Shown here piece after piece: positions 28,076-37,490 of a stretch of DNA of 64,000 nucleotides (its first letter is position 1; every line of letters begins with the position of its first letter). The notes beneath the pieces are model-generated. The model was not told where the DNA came from. It did no database searches and saw only the letters and a list, made by a program, of their open reading frames with translations. Location of the stretch: the NCBI RefSeq assembly GCF_019654955.1, contig NZ_BPEV01000005.1, positions 62,001 to 126,000 on the forward strand. Direction: 5' to 3'. This DNA is from Shewanella sp. KT0246 (GTDB lineage Bacteria > Pseudomonadota > Gammaproteobacteria > Enterobacterales > Shewanellaceae). A program made the translations under genes and the position numbers.

Positions 28076-28130
28076 TGGCGTAAAAACCCTCTTTAAAGCC
28101 CTGATTCTGGTATTTTTTTAGGAGTTAACC

Positions 28131-28787
28131 ATGAATCAGCTATCACTACTTTCGCCATTTGGCGATCCTATCGAACGTGTCGAAAAAGCCTTATCTGCTT
28201 TACGAGAAGGTAACGGCGTATTATTGCTAGATGATGAAGATCGTGAAAATGAAGGCGATATTATTTATTCAGCAGAGCACCTCACCAGTCAGCAAATGGC
28301 ATTAATGATCCGTGAATGCAGCGGCATTGTGTGTTTATGTTTAACTGATGAGCAAGCCAACAAGCTAGAACTGCCGCCAATGGTGACGGATAACAATAGC
28401 GCCAATCAAACTGCTTTTACAGTGTCTATTGAAGCTAAAGAAGGCGTGACCACGGGCGTTTCAGCCCAAGACCGCGTGACAACAGTTAAAACTGCCACGG
28501 CAGCTGACGCTAAAGCATCTGATTTGGCTCGCCCAGGACATGTGTTCCCACTTCGTGCACGTGCTGGCGGCGTTATGTCACGTCGCGGTCACACTGAAGG
28601 TACGGTAGATTTAATGCAAATGGCAGGGCTGCAACCAGCTGGCGTACTATGCGAAGTCACTAACGAAGATGGCACTATGGCAAAAGCCCCTGAAATAGTC
28701 GCTTTTGGCCTTAAGCACAATATGCCAGTATTGACGATTGAAGACATGGTGATGTATCGCCAGCAATATGATTTGAAGTTAGCTTAA
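28131..28787 (+). CDS. ribB: 3,4-dihydroxy-2-butanone-4-phosphate synthase RibB
   Basis: A 218-residue enzyme of riboflavin synthesis (ribulose 5-phosphate to DHBP and formate). It has the acidic loop [15 protein letters not shown], the [12 protein letters not shown] region and [20 protein letters not shown] with the phosphate-binding Arg/His. The length is that of stand-alone RibB, so no GTP cyclohydrolase II half is fused. AGGAG precedes the ATG by six bases. Control is by the FMN riboswitch in its leader. Confidence 0.97.
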   Translation: MNQLSLLSPFGDPIERVEKALSALREGNGVLLLDDEDRENEGDIIYSAEHLTSQQMALMIRECSGIVCLCLTDEQANKLELPPMVTDNNSANQTAFTVSIEAKEGVTTGVSAQDRVTTVKTATAADAKASDLARPGHVFPLRARAGGVMSRRGHTEGTVDLMQMAGLQPAGVLCEVTNEDGTMAKAPEIVAFGLKHNMPVLTIEDMVMYRQQYDLKLA

Positions 28788-28812
28788 CCATACAAGCTAA
28801 AATATCGATAAT

Positions 28813-28842
28813 AAAAAAGCGACTGATACCAGTCGCTTTTTT
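28813..28842. terminator. Bidirectional rho-independent terminator
   Basis: A 12-bp stem AAAAAAGCGACT / AGTCGCTTTTTT with a 6-base loop. It ends ribB and, on the other strand, the PilZ gene. Confidence 0.88.
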
Positions 28843-28868
28843 ATCTTTATCTCAATTAAGTTCACCCA

Positions 28869-29540
28869 CTACAATTCTATATACAGTTGATTCAGCAAGC
28901 TTTTAATCTGTTCGTCATCTTTTTCAAACTTAATACCAACGTTTACCTTACCCTCTTCAAAACGGCTATTACATACCTTGGCAGGGATACAAACCCCCTC
29001 ATTATTAGGATTGCGTATCATCACGATAATATCTTTCTGACTCACTTTTAGATTGGGGTTGTCAGTTTTAAAAACGAAGCCACATCCTTTGGATGAAATG
29101 TCAGAAATAATGCCTTTTAATTGAGTTCCATGGCTGGCGTCATTCTCGTCTTTAGCTTGAATGGCTGCAGGTAAATGTGTCACGTAACGCTGATGGGTGC
29201 GTAATTGGCGGTTTTCTATCTGCTTAGGGTACGACAGAAAAATAAACTTTTCCGGAATTTTAGTGATATTGCGGATAATAGATTTAAATGCATAGCATTC
29301 ACCCTGTTGACCTTCTAACAGGTAACGCACAACCACACCATTACCCTCAACAAACACGTCTTTATAGTTATTCATTTGCTGTGGTGCAGGGTGTTTTAAA
29401 ATAATATATTTTCCCAGCTCATAACCCACCAATGTCGCTTTGGTTCTAAATTTTACTGGGAAATCAATTTGTATATCCACCGTTCTACCCGGTGTTAAGG
29501 TGAAGAAAACTTGTTCTTCTGGAGAAGGTTGCTCTGTCAA
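28869..29540 (-). CDS. PilZ-domain c-di-GMP receptor (YcgR-like)
   Basis: A 223-residue protein. The N-terminal half (about 15-95) matches the YcgR-type PilZN barrel. The C-terminal PilZ domain (about 105-223) has both c-di-GMP signatures, RTHQR (RxxxR) and DISSKG (DxSxxG). Such proteins bind c-di-GMP and slow the flagellar motor or act on other surface organelles. No flagellar genes are near. It is a single-gene unit on the reverse strand between two terminators. Confidence 0.9.
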   Translation of the reverse strand: MTEQPSPEEQVFFTLTPGRTVDIQIDFPVKFRTKATLVGYELGKYIILKHPAPQQMNNYKDVFVEGNGVVVRYLLEGQQGECYAFKSIIRNITKIPEKFIFLSYPKQIENRQLRTHQRYVTHLPAAIQAKDENDASHGTQLKGIISDISSKGCGFVFKTDNPNLKVSQKDIIVMIRNPNNEGVCIPAKVCNSRFEEGKVNVGIKFEKDDEQIKSLLNQLYIEL

Positions 29541-29645
29541 AATACGAATCCGTTCAAATTATGCAATCGATAACATAGTAATGTAACTTTAATGAATTAA
29601 TAAGTTCATCAGCAAAATTAATTGACCTAAGTAGCATAAAGACAA

Positions 29646-29670
29646 AAAAGGCACCCTTGAGGTGCCTTTT
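29646..29670 (-). terminator. Rho-independent terminator of prlC
   Basis: A 10-bp stem AAAAGGCACC / GGTGCCTTTT with a 5-base loop; on the reverse strand it ends in a T6 run. It lies 67 bp past the prlC stop. Confidence 0.85.
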
Positions 29671-29736
29671 ATCATTTAATTTTTGCGGTGCCTAAACAAT
29701 CACTTATAACAGTATGCTTGTCTATTTCTCAAAAGA

Positions 29737-31791
29737 TTACGCATTAATGCCTGAATGACGTAATAATGCGTCAGTATTCGGCTCACGCCCCATAAATCGC
29801 ACAAATAAGGTCATAGGCTCTTCACTGCCCCCCATTTCAAGGATGTTGTTAAGGAAGCTTTTGCCTGTTTCTGGGTTAAAGATCCCTTCATCTTCGAAAC
29901 GAGAAAATGCATCTGCTGATAACACCTCTGCCCATTTATAGCTGTAGTAACCAGCTGCATAGCCACCAGCAAAGATGTGTGCAAAACCATGTTGGAAACG
30001 GTTAAAAGCAGGTGGTACATTCACAGCAACTTGGCTACGAACTTCATCTAAGATCCCTTGAATATCTGCGCCTTTCTCTGCATCAAACTCATGATGCATT
30101 CTAAAATCAAACAACGAGAACTCTAACTGACGAAGCATCATCATGCCTGACTGGAAGTTCTTAGCCGCTAGCATCTTGTCTAATAAGGCTTTAGGTAAAG
30201 GCTCACCCGTTTCAAAATGACCTGAGATTTCAGCTAATGCCTCTTCTTGCCAGCACCAGTTTTCCATAAATTGACTCGGTAACTCCACTGCATCCCACGG
30301 TACACCATTGATACCCGCCACGCCGCCGACTTCGATTTGCGTCAGCATATGGTGAATACCATGACCAAATTCGTGGAATAATGTGGTTACTTCATCGTGA
30401 GTAAACAGTGCAGGTTTACCATCGACTGGACCATTGAAGTTACAGGTTAAATAGGCAACTGGTTTTTGCAGCCCAGAACTTGTTACACGGCGACCACGGC
30501 AATCATCCATCCAAGCGCCGCCACGTTTACCGCTGCGTGCATACAAATCAAGGTAGAAACTACCACGATGGGCTTTTTCAGCATCATAAATGTGGAAAAA
30601 ACGCACATCATCATGCCACTTATCAAAGCCTTGTTGCTCTTCAATGCTCAAACCAAATAGACGTGACACTGTATAGAACAAGCCTGATAACACTTTGTCT
30701 TCAGGAAAATATGGTCGTAATAACTCTTGTGACACTTCATACTTATGCTGTTGTAATTTTTCAGCATAAAAACTTAAATCCCAAGATGCCATTTCAGTGA
30801 CATCAAAGTGTTCTTTCGCAAACGCTTTAAGCTCGGCAAGCTCTGCCTTGCCTTGCTCTTTTGAGCGAAGTGCAAGCTCATTTAAAAATGATAATACTTG
30901 GCTAGGGTCATTGGCCATTTTAGTCGCTAGCGACTTATCAGCATAACTATCAAAACCCAATAATTGTGCCAGCTCATGACGTAACGCCAAGATTTCATCC
31001 ATGTTGGCACTGTTATCAAACTCACCAGCATTCGGGCCTTGATCCGATGCACGAGTGACGAAGGCGCGATAGCACTCTTCGCGTAACTCACGGTTTTCGC
31101 TGTAGGTCATCACGGGTAAGTAAGATGGGAAATCTAATGTAAATAACCAACCTTCAAGTTCTTTCGCTTCAGCCATGGCTTTTGCCGCAGCAACTGCTGA
31201 CTCTGGTAGTCCATTTAATTGTGATTCGTCAGTAATCAACTTAGTCCATGCTTGCGTAGCATCAAGCAATTGATTTGAAAAACTGCTGGTTAGCTCAGAT
31301 AAGCGTTTAACGATTTCGCCGTAACGCACTTTTTGTTCATCGTCTAAGCCAATACCTGATAGTTCGAAGTCACGTAAGCTTTGAGTCAGTAAGGTTTGCT
31401 GCGCTGTAGAAAGCTGCTCGAAGTCTGCTGATTCTTGAATCGATTTATAAGCTTGATATAACCCTTGATGCTGACCTACAAAGGTACCGTATTCAGACAA
31501 TAGCGGCAGGCAAGCATCATGAGCTTCACGCCATTCATCAGTACTGGTGACTGAGTTCATGTGTGATACCGGAGACCATATCTTACTCAACTGATCATCT
31601 ACCTCTTCTAGTGGCTCAATTAAGTTTTCCCATGAGTAAGTACTGTTATCTGCTAACACTTCATCAATTTTGCTGCGACATTGGGCAATAGCATGTTCAA
31701 CAGCAGGTTGAATATGCTCCGCTTTAATTTTCGAAAACTGCGGTAGCTCGCTTTGCTCTAATAAAGGATTATCTAGCAATGTGTTGCTCAT
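29737..31791 (-). CDS. prlC: Oligopeptidase A (M3 family)
   Basis: A 684-residue cytoplasmic zinc peptidase that degrades signal peptides and short peptides. The zinc motif is TLFHEFGHGIHHML, and the C-terminal FAGGYAAGYYSYKWAEVLSA, a hallmark of M3A, is present. I chose the ATG at 31791, which is preceded by GAGGAA and begins MSNTLLDNPLL as in the family. The frame stays open to 31863, but that extension is unlikely. In E. coli prlC and rsmJ are adjacent, while here about 24 kb separates them. Confidence 0.96.
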   Translation of the reverse strand: MSNTLLDNPLLEQSELPQFSKIKAEHIQPAVEHAIAQCRSKIDEVLADNSTYSWENLIEPLEEVDDQLSKIWSPVSHMNSVTSTDEWREAHDACLPLLSEYGTFVGQHQGLYQAYKSIQESADFEQLSTAQQTLLTQSLRDFELSGIGLDDEQKVRYGEIVKRLSELTSSFSNQLLDATQAWTKLITDESQLNGLPESAVAAAKAMAEAKELEGWLFTLDFPSYLPVMTYSENRELREECYRAFVTRASDQGPNAGEFDNSANMDEILALRHELAQLLGFDSYADKSLATKMANDPSQVLSFLNELALRSKEQGKAELAELKAFAKEHFDVTEMASWDLSFYAEKLQQHKYEVSQELLRPYFPEDKVLSGLFYTVSRLFGLSIEEQQGFDKWHDDVRFFHIYDAEKAHRGSFYLDLYARSGKRGGAWMDDCRGRRVTSSGLQKPVAYLTCNFNGPVDGKPALFTHDEVTTLFHEFGHGIHHMLTQIEVGGVAGINGVPWDAVELPSQFMENWCWQEEALAEISGHFETGEPLPKALLDKMLAAKNFQSGMMMLRQLEFSLFDFRMHHEFDAEKGADIQGILDEVRSQVAVNVPPAFNRFQHGFAHIFAGGYAAGYYSYKWAEVLSADAFSRFEDEGIFNPETGKSFLNNILEMGGSEEPMTLFVRFMGREPNTDALLRHSGINA

Positions 31792-32135
31792 AGGTGATTC
31801 CTCGGGAAATAGGGTAATAATTGCCTGTAGTTCATTAATAAGGGCTAGAGTTGATGAATTCAAGTCTACAGCTTGATTGAAGCCAGCTAATTAACAGGCC
31901 GCGGACAGTAAAATTAGCACTTAAATAGCTTAAACTTTTCAATCAGCATAGATCGATTAAGCTCTACCTTAAAATAACCTTAAAAAACGTGAACCGTTGC
32001 ACAAACTAATTTACACAGCTTTTACATGATAATTATTGACAAGTCGATCGCAAATCTAACTCGTTCTCATTCCTAATCACTTCAAATCATATATTCTTAG
32101 CACATATTTACATCACCGATGAGAATAACACTGAT
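31792..32135. other. Intergenic region between prlC and the porin gene
   Basis: A 344-bp region holding two divergent promoters. It is AT-rich; I see no ORF, RNA structure or regulator site that I can defend. A GATAATTATTGAC segment near 32027 is too weak for a Fur call. Confidence 0.4.
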
Positions 32136-32861
32136 ATGAAAACATATTTTAACCCGTTACTTTTATCATTGTTCAGCTTTTCAGCAATTCTATCTAACCA
32201 AGTTCATGCTGAAGATTTTGAATTTGATGTTGGTTTAGGCTGGGATTCAAAATACATATCAGAAGGTCGAAATAACTTAGCTGACGGTGGCGTCTATCTT
32301 GGCGGTGCATCCGTTACCTCAGGGGACCTCACCACTTACGCAGCAGTAGTGAGAGGTGATACAGAGCACTACACCGAATGGAATTTTGGTTTAGAGTACG
32401 CTTTACACCTACATGAAGATTTAGAAACCATAGTGGGTTATCAACGACTTGAGTTTTATGGCGACGAACGCGGCCACGATAATGAGTTTTTTGCTGAAAT
32501 AGCTTACACAGGTGTAAATTGGTTAATTCCATCAATCGCTTATACCTATGCAACAGAAGCGGGTGGGTATTTTGTCGAGGTCAGCCTGCACAGTCCTTGG
32601 CAATTAACCGAACAATTCTCTGTCACCCCATATATCACCCAAGGATTTGATTTCCAATACGCTACCGAAGAACATAATGGCGCAAACCATTTCCAAATGG
32701 GGGTTGAAGCCAGTTATGCCTTGAGCAGCAATATGGCAATCAGTGCTCACTTTAGCCATGTTATTGCCATGGATGACATTAAAAAAGAAGCGGAAGTTAA
32801 TGGCTACACTGGCAGCTTAGATGAAAGCTATGGTGGTATTCACTTAAGTTGGAGCTTTTAG
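32136..32861 (+). CDS. TorF-like putative outer-membrane porin
   Basis: A 241-residue exported protein. A Sec signal (about 1-25, cut after HAE or HA) is followed by many alternating beta-strand patterns ending in a C-terminal aromatic residue (HLSWSF), as required for barrel assembly. The start FEFDVGLGWDSKYISEGRNN resembles the TIGR02001/TorF family of putative porins, whose role is not known. It stands alone. Confidence 0.7.
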   Translation: MKTYFNPLLLSLFSFSAILSNQVHAEDFEFDVGLGWDSKYISEGRNNLADGGVYLGGASVTSGDLTTYAAVVRGDTEHYTEWNFGLEYALHLHEDLETIVGYQRLEFYGDERGHDNEFFAEIAYTGVNWLIPSIAYTYATEAGGYFVEVSLHSPWQLTEQFSVTPYITQGFDFQYATEEHNGANHFQMGVEASYALSSNMAISAHFSHVIAMDDIKKEAEVNGYTGSLDESYGGIHLSWSF

Positions 32862-33006
32862 GCTTAATGTTAATACTTCAAAATTAACACCTAAAAAAAT
32901 AACCCACTCGATTCCAGTCACTTCTGGCAAACACCAGTATTCCCTTCTAAGCTAAGTGAGCCGTATCAAGTCATGATGCAGGCTCATTACAAGCAAAGGA
33001 ATGCTG

Positions 33007-33585
33007 ATGAAACAAATTCAGGGACTTTCCCGTCTATTCAACGATAGACTTGCCAACAAGTTTGGCGACAACCAACTCATACCTTTAATCGTTGTGATCT
33101 TAGCCTTACCACTCATTAGCTCCACTCAAGCTAGCGACCTTAGCCAACTGACTCAATCAAGCAGAACTGAAAGTCATCGTGCACAGCATTCCACTAAAAA
33201 GCCATTGCCTTCACTCGCTATTGGCAGCGTACTTGATAACCAAGGCAACCCTATCACTTTGCCAACTCCGCAAAGTGCACTTGAATACTCTGCAGATGAA
33301 ATGCAATTAGATAGATCTGAGTCAGTGCAGCTATCTTCTAATAAGGCTTCAATAAAAAAGGCATCAAAAAGCACCAATACAGCAGCTACAATGACAGTCG
33401 CTAACGATCCGAGTTGTCGCTGGTTGGCCAGTCGAATAACCTATTTGAAGCGTCACATCAAACAACAGCAAGCTGAATATCATCAAACAGAATTAGGTCA
33501 CAGACAAAAAGAATGGGATTGTATGAACTGCGCAACCTCGGGGCCTACTCAAGCACAACATTCAAGCTGCCAATATAAACGTTGA
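33007..33585 (+). CDS. Exported protein of unknown function, Cys-rich C-terminus
   Basis: A protein of about 192 residues. A hydrophobic stretch at about 23-38 (LIPLIVVILALPLISSTQAS) looks like a signal peptide with an unusually long positive N-region. The rest is Ser/Gln-rich and disordered up to a C-terminal segment with four or five Cys (DPSCRWLASRI, WDCMNCATSG, SSCQYKR) and a likely helix between. The ATG at 33007 has AAAGGA six bases upstream; the ATG at 33001 touches that site. No family recognised. Confidence 0.6.
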   Translation: MKQIQGLSRLFNDRLANKFGDNQLIPLIVVILALPLISSTQASDLSQLTQSSRTESHRAQHSTKKPLPSLAIGSVLDNQGNPITLPTPQSALEYSADEMQLDRSESVQLSSNKASIKKASKSTNTAATMTVANDPSCRWLASRITYLKRHIKQQQAEYHQTELGHRQKEWDCMNCATSGPTQAQHSSCQYKR

Positions 33586-33779
33586 CGTCAATTTCATCTT
33601 ACAACCTCTCAAACCGTTGCAATAAATTACAATTTAATACGGTCTTTGAAACTAGCTTGTGATGGCATTCCACCCTACAATGGCTGCAATAAAATCATTC
33701 GAACTCAAAAAGACACTTATTAAAGTCAGGCTGTAATTAATTGATAGCTTGGCAGAAGTAATAAATAGAGAGGGTTAAC

Positions 33780-35135
33780 ATGGCTCAACATTATGACTAT
33801 ATCTGCCTAGGTGCAGGCAGTGGTGGTATCGCATCTGGTAATCGTGCAGCAATGCGCGGCGCAAAAGTTTTGGTTATTGAAGCAAAACATGTTGGCGGTA
33901 CGTGCGTAAACGTCGGCTGTGTACCGAAAAAAGTCATGTGGTATGGCGCTCATGTAGCTGAAGCAATGCATTTATTTGCCAAAGATTATGGCTTTGACGT
34001 GACCGTAAATAACTTCAACTGGAACACCCTAGTTGATAACCGTGAAGCCTATATCGGTCGTATCCATGATGCTTACGGACGTGGTTTTGCCAGCAATAAT
34101 GTTACTTTGCTAAACGGTTACGGTAAGTTTGTCGACGGTAGAACCATTGAAGTCGATGGCGAGCATTACACTGCCGATCATATCCTTATCGCCACTGGTG
34201 GCGCGCCAACGATTCCTAATATTCCAGGTGCTGAATACGGTATCGATTCTGACGGTTTCTTTGCCCTACGTGAGCAACCTCAACGTGTTGCTGTTGTTGG
34301 TGCTGGTTATATTGCCGTGGAACTTGCTGGCGTATTGCATGCGCTAGGTAGCGAAACCCATTTATTAGTTCGCAAACATGCACCACTTCGTAATTTTGAC
34401 CCAATTTTGACTGACACTTTAGTTGAAGCGATGGACATCAATGGGCCAACACTTCATACCCATAGCATTCCAAAAGCAGTGGTTAAAAATGCTGATGACA
34501 GCCTAACACTAGAGCTTGAAAACGGTGAAAGCATCACTGTCGATAGCTTAATTTGGGCGATTGGCCGTTCACCATCAACTGGCAACATCGGTTTAGAAAA
34601 TACCGATGTAAAACTGAATGACAAGGGCTATGTGGTCACTGACGAGCAACAAAATACCACTGCTAAAGGTATTTACTGTGTCGGTGATATTATGGAAGGC
34701 GGCGTTGAGCTGACGCCTGTTGCCGTTAAAGCTGGTCGCTTATTATCAGAGCGTCTATTTGGCAACATGCCAAATGCGAAAATGGACTACAGCGTTATTC
34801 CAACCGTAGTATTCAGTCATCCACCGATTGGCACTATGGGCTTAACTGAACCAGAAGCCATTGAACAATACGGCGAAGATAACATTACAGTGTACAAATC
34901 AGGGTTTACCTCTATGTATACTGCGATTACTGCACACCGTGAAGCATGCAAAATGAAGTTAATTTGCGCAGGCGAAAACGAAGTCGTTGTGGGTATTCAC
35001 GGCATTGGTTTTGGTATGGATGAAATCCTCCAAGGCTTTGGCGTAGCCATGAAAATGGGCGCAACCAAAGCAGACTTTGATGCGGTTGTAGCTATTCATC
35101 CAACAGGCGCAGAAGAATTTGTTACCATGCGTTAA
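33780..35135 (+). CDS. gor: Glutathione-disulfide reductase
   Basis: A 451-residue FAD- and NADPH-dependent enzyme that keeps glutathione reduced. The FAD site is [20 protein letters not shown], and the redox-active disulfide is in [13 protein letters not shown]. The NADPH site is [18 protein letters not shown] with a basic region behind it (LVRKHAPLR). The second FAD site is GIYCVGDIM. The C-terminus [14 protein letters not shown] supplies the catalytic His-Glu pair. In E. coli rlmJ and gor are adjacent; here about 27 kb lies between. Confidence 0.97.
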   Translation: MAQHYDYICLGAGSGGIASGNRAAMRGAKVLVIEAKHVGGTCVNVGCVPKKVMWYGAHVAEAMHLFAKDYGFDVTVNNFNWNTLVDNREAYIGRIHDAYGRGFASNNVTLLNGYGKFVDGRTIEVDGEHYTADHILIATGGAPTIPNIPGAEYGIDSDGFFALREQPQRVAVVGAGYIAVELAGVLHALGSETHLLVRKHAPLRNFDPILTDTLVEAMDINGPTLHTHSIPKAVVKNADDSLTLELENGESITVDSLIWAIGRSPSTGNIGLENTDVKLNDKGYVVTDEQQNTTAKGIYCVGDIMEGGVELTPVAVKAGRLLSERLFGNMPNAKMDYSVIPTVVFSHPPIGTMGLTEPEAIEQYGEDNITVYKSGFTSMYTAITAHREACKMKLICAGENEVVVGIHGIGFGMDEILQGFGVAMKMGATKADFDAVVAIHPTGAEEFVTMR

Positions 35136-35165
35136 AGCACTTATTTAACTGCAATTTCAAATGAA

Positions 35166-35188
35166 AAAAGCCGCGATATGCGGCTTTT
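35166..35188. terminator. Terminator after gor
   Basis: A 9-bp stem AAAAGCCGC / GCGGCTTTT with a 5-base loop, preceded by A6 and followed by TCT. It can serve gor and the convergent BCCT gene. Confidence 0.8.
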
Positions 35189-35209
35189 CTATGCTAACTA
35201 AAAATGTGA

Positions 35210-37162
35210 CTAATTCGGTGTGTTCAACCTTGCTTGAATCGCTTGCTTCACTTCCTCATGAGCCACTAACGCTTCCTCCTCTTCTTTCTCACGCATTAAG
35301 GCGTCGAAAGAAACTCGAGCTTGTTGTGCAAGTTCAGACGCTGCCAGCTTCGCTTCTTTTGCTTTTAAGGCATCTTCATTAAGCTGCTGTAAGTTGGCAA
35401 TAATATCATCAGGCGCATCACCCAAATCGACACTGGATTCTCCGCGAGATAATGCCTCTTTGCGTAATTGCTTTTTGAGTATCCAAATAGAGTCATTGGC
35501 TTCTCGTTCTGCATTGGCAGCATCAATAGCATTGTCACGTAACAATTCAAAGCGTGCTAAGGCTTGGCCTTCTTTGCTCCAAGGATCAACATCCGGCAAG
35601 TCTGAAATATTAATCACAGGGTCAACATAATCATCTTGATGGCTTAGATCCAATGACGCGGCTTTAACACCTGAAATCATCAACATTACCGCGATAATTA
35701 ATAAAGGTAATCCGCCTACAATTGCTGCAGTTTGCAAGGTAGCTAAGCCCCCCATAAACATTAATGCTGACGGCATAAACGACAACATAAATGCCCAGAA
35801 TAATCGGTTCCAACGCATGGGATCTTCGGTGACATTTTTTTGCACCACTGACGCCAAAATATAAGAGATGGAGTCAAAGGTTGTCGCCGTGAAAATGACA
35901 CACAGCAAAGTAAACAATGCAATGACCACCGTACTAAACGGAAGTTGCTCTAATATGGCAAAAATTGCGCGAGTTGGTCCTTCAGTGTTTAACAGACCCA
36001 CCACATCTAATTGACCCGATAACTGCAGTGACAGCCCATAGTTACCCAAAATAATAAAGTACATTGAGCAACCTAAAGAACCAAAAAACACCGCTCCTGA
36101 GATCATTTGTTTAATGGTTCTGCCACGAGAAATACGGGCAATAAATAGTCCCATGCTCGGCGCAAAAACCAACCACCATGCCCAGTAAAAAATCGTCCAA
36201 TCCTGCGGAAAGTGGGTATCCTCAAATGTCCCCATGCCACCAAAAGGTTCAGCCCAAGTAGCCATAACAAAGAAGTTAGATAGCATACGGCCAATTGAAT
36301 CTAGCCCTGTTTCCAACATGAAAATAGTCGGGCCGCAAACCAGTACAAACAGCAATAAGCCTAACGCGCCCCAGAAATTAATATTACTGAGGATTTTAAT
36401 ACCTTTATCCATGCCCATATAGGCTGAGTAAGCAAAAATGGAAGTACAAACCATGAGCACCATGATTTGGCTGCCAGTAGTGGCAGGAATATCAAATAAA
36501 TAACTAATCCCCTCGTTAATCAATGGTGCAGCAAGACCTAACGTTGTCGCTGCTCCACCTAGTAAACCAAAAATAAACAGCACATCAATGCATTTCCCTA
36601 GCTTGCCGAAGCTGTTTGCTTCACCTATTACCGGCATTAATGCAGCAGACACTTTTAGTACTGGTTGCTTACGTACATAGAAAAAATAGGCAATCGGTAT
36701 TGCTGGGATCATATAAATACACCAAGCAATGGGTCCCCAGTGGAATAAGCCATAAGTCGCCGCCCAGCGAATAGCTTCTTCACTGCCTGGTTCTAACTGA
36801 AATGGTGGATTTTGATAGTAATAAGCCCACTCAATGGTGCCCCAATATAAGATACTGGCACCTATACCACCGCAAAACAGCATTGCAGCCCAAGATGCTA
36901 GCCCAAATTCTGGAGACTCATCAGGCTCCCCCAATTTAATCTGACCGATATCAGAGAAAACGATGTAAATCATAAAGAAAAAAGCAGCAAGACCTAAACC
37001 TAAATAGGCAAAACCTAGCTTGTCTGTCATAAATAATTTAGCGACAGCAATCCATTCAGCACCTTCACTTGGAAAAATCAGTAGAGGAATAACAACAGCA
37101 AATAACAAGGTTAACGCACCGAAGAATGTCGGTTTATCAATAAGCTCGAAGTGTTTGTTCAT
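35210..37162 (-). CDS. BCCT-family transporter with C-terminal coiled-coil
   Basis: A 650-residue betaine/choline/carnitine carrier. Twelve hydrophobic helices span about residues 15-510. The signature helix contains SWAAMLFCGGIGASILYWGT, followed by EWAYYYQNPPF, and FYWAWWLVFAPSMGLFIARI in TM8 forms the conserved Trp-rich substrate box. The last 130 residues are a highly charged coiled-coil, often seen in osmotically regulated BCCT members. I chose ATG 37162 over 37210 because the family start follows it directly. It is a single-gene unit. The substrate (betaine, choline or similar) is not defined. Confidence 0.92.
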   Translation of the reverse strand: MNKHFELIDKPTFFGALTLLFAVVIPLLIFPSEGAEWIAVAKLFMTDKLGFAYLGLGLAAFFFMIYIVFSDIGQIKLGEPDESPEFGLASWAAMLFCGGIGASILYWGTIEWAYYYQNPPFQLEPGSEEAIRWAATYGLFHWGPIAWCIYMIPAIPIAYFFYVRKQPVLKVSAALMPVIGEANSFGKLGKCIDVLFIFGLLGGAATTLGLAAPLINEGISYLFDIPATTGSQIMVLMVCTSIFAYSAYMGMDKGIKILSNINFWGALGLLLFVLVCGPTIFMLETGLDSIGRMLSNFFVMATWAEPFGGMGTFEDTHFPQDWTIFYWAWWLVFAPSMGLFIARISRGRTIKQMISGAVFFGSLGCSMYFIILGNYGLSLQLSGQLDVVGLLNTEGPTRAIFAILEQLPFSTVVIALFTLLCVIFTATTFDSISYILASVVQKNVTEDPMRWNRLFWAFMLSFMPSALMFMGGLATLQTAAIVGGLPLLIIAVMLMISGVKAASLDLSHQDDYVDPVINISDLPDVDPWSKEGQALARFELLRDNAIDAANAEREANDSIWILKKQLRKEALSRGESSVDLGDAPDDIIANLQQLNEDALKAKEAKLAASELAQQARVSFDALMREKEEEEALVAHEEVKQAIQARLNTPN

Positions 37163-37433
37163 TATATTTATCCGAACAACTAAAACAGATTTTAGAGAGT
37201 CCACACACAAGTGCTTCCCCTTCGAGACAGACAGGTTATTAACTAAGTTAAGGAGGTGGGTGTGTGCGAACCGTTTATTTGTAACGCCAATAAGATTTGG
37301 TCGCTACTACATCATCAAGTAAATCGAGCGTAAAATAATACCAAACTAATAACATGTCGATTAACTTATGCGTCAATCGATATCAGTTTGTGATCCGCAT
37401 CTCATTTGGTCTTTGCCGGTTAGATTTCGACAT
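37163..37433. other. Intergenic region between BCCT gene and S9 terminator
   Basis: This holds the BCCT promoter. Between 37405 and 37440 lies a segment (TTTGGTCTTTGCCGGTTAG) that resembles the left end of the MITE-like element at 57878; it may be a decayed end. No gene seen. Confidence 0.35.
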
Positions 37434-37439
37434 AAAAAA

Positions 37440-37468
37440 GCCCCTGCAAACATAATTATTGTAGGGGC
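37440..37468 (-). terminator. Rho-independent terminator of the S9 peptidase gene
   Basis: A 10-bp stem GCCCCTGCAA / TTGTAGGGGC (one G-T pair) with a 9-base loop; on the reverse strand it is followed by T6. It lies 22 bp past the peptidase stop. Confidence 0.8.
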
Positions 37469-37490
37469 CTAAGGAAGTTAATTGCCCAGC

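Noticed and set aside
27781..28083. 101-codon ORF across the riboflavin leader
   Set aside because: It runs through the FMN riboswitch and its terminator; conserved RNA elements explain the sequence and there is no ribosome site.
32020..32045. Fur-like site before the TorF-like porin gene
   Set aside because: GATAATTATTGAC fits the consensus at about 10 of 19 positions, too weak to defend.
37405..37440. Second copy of the MITE-like element
   Set aside because: Only one end of about 25 bases resembles the element at 57878; no opposite end or TA duplication was found.
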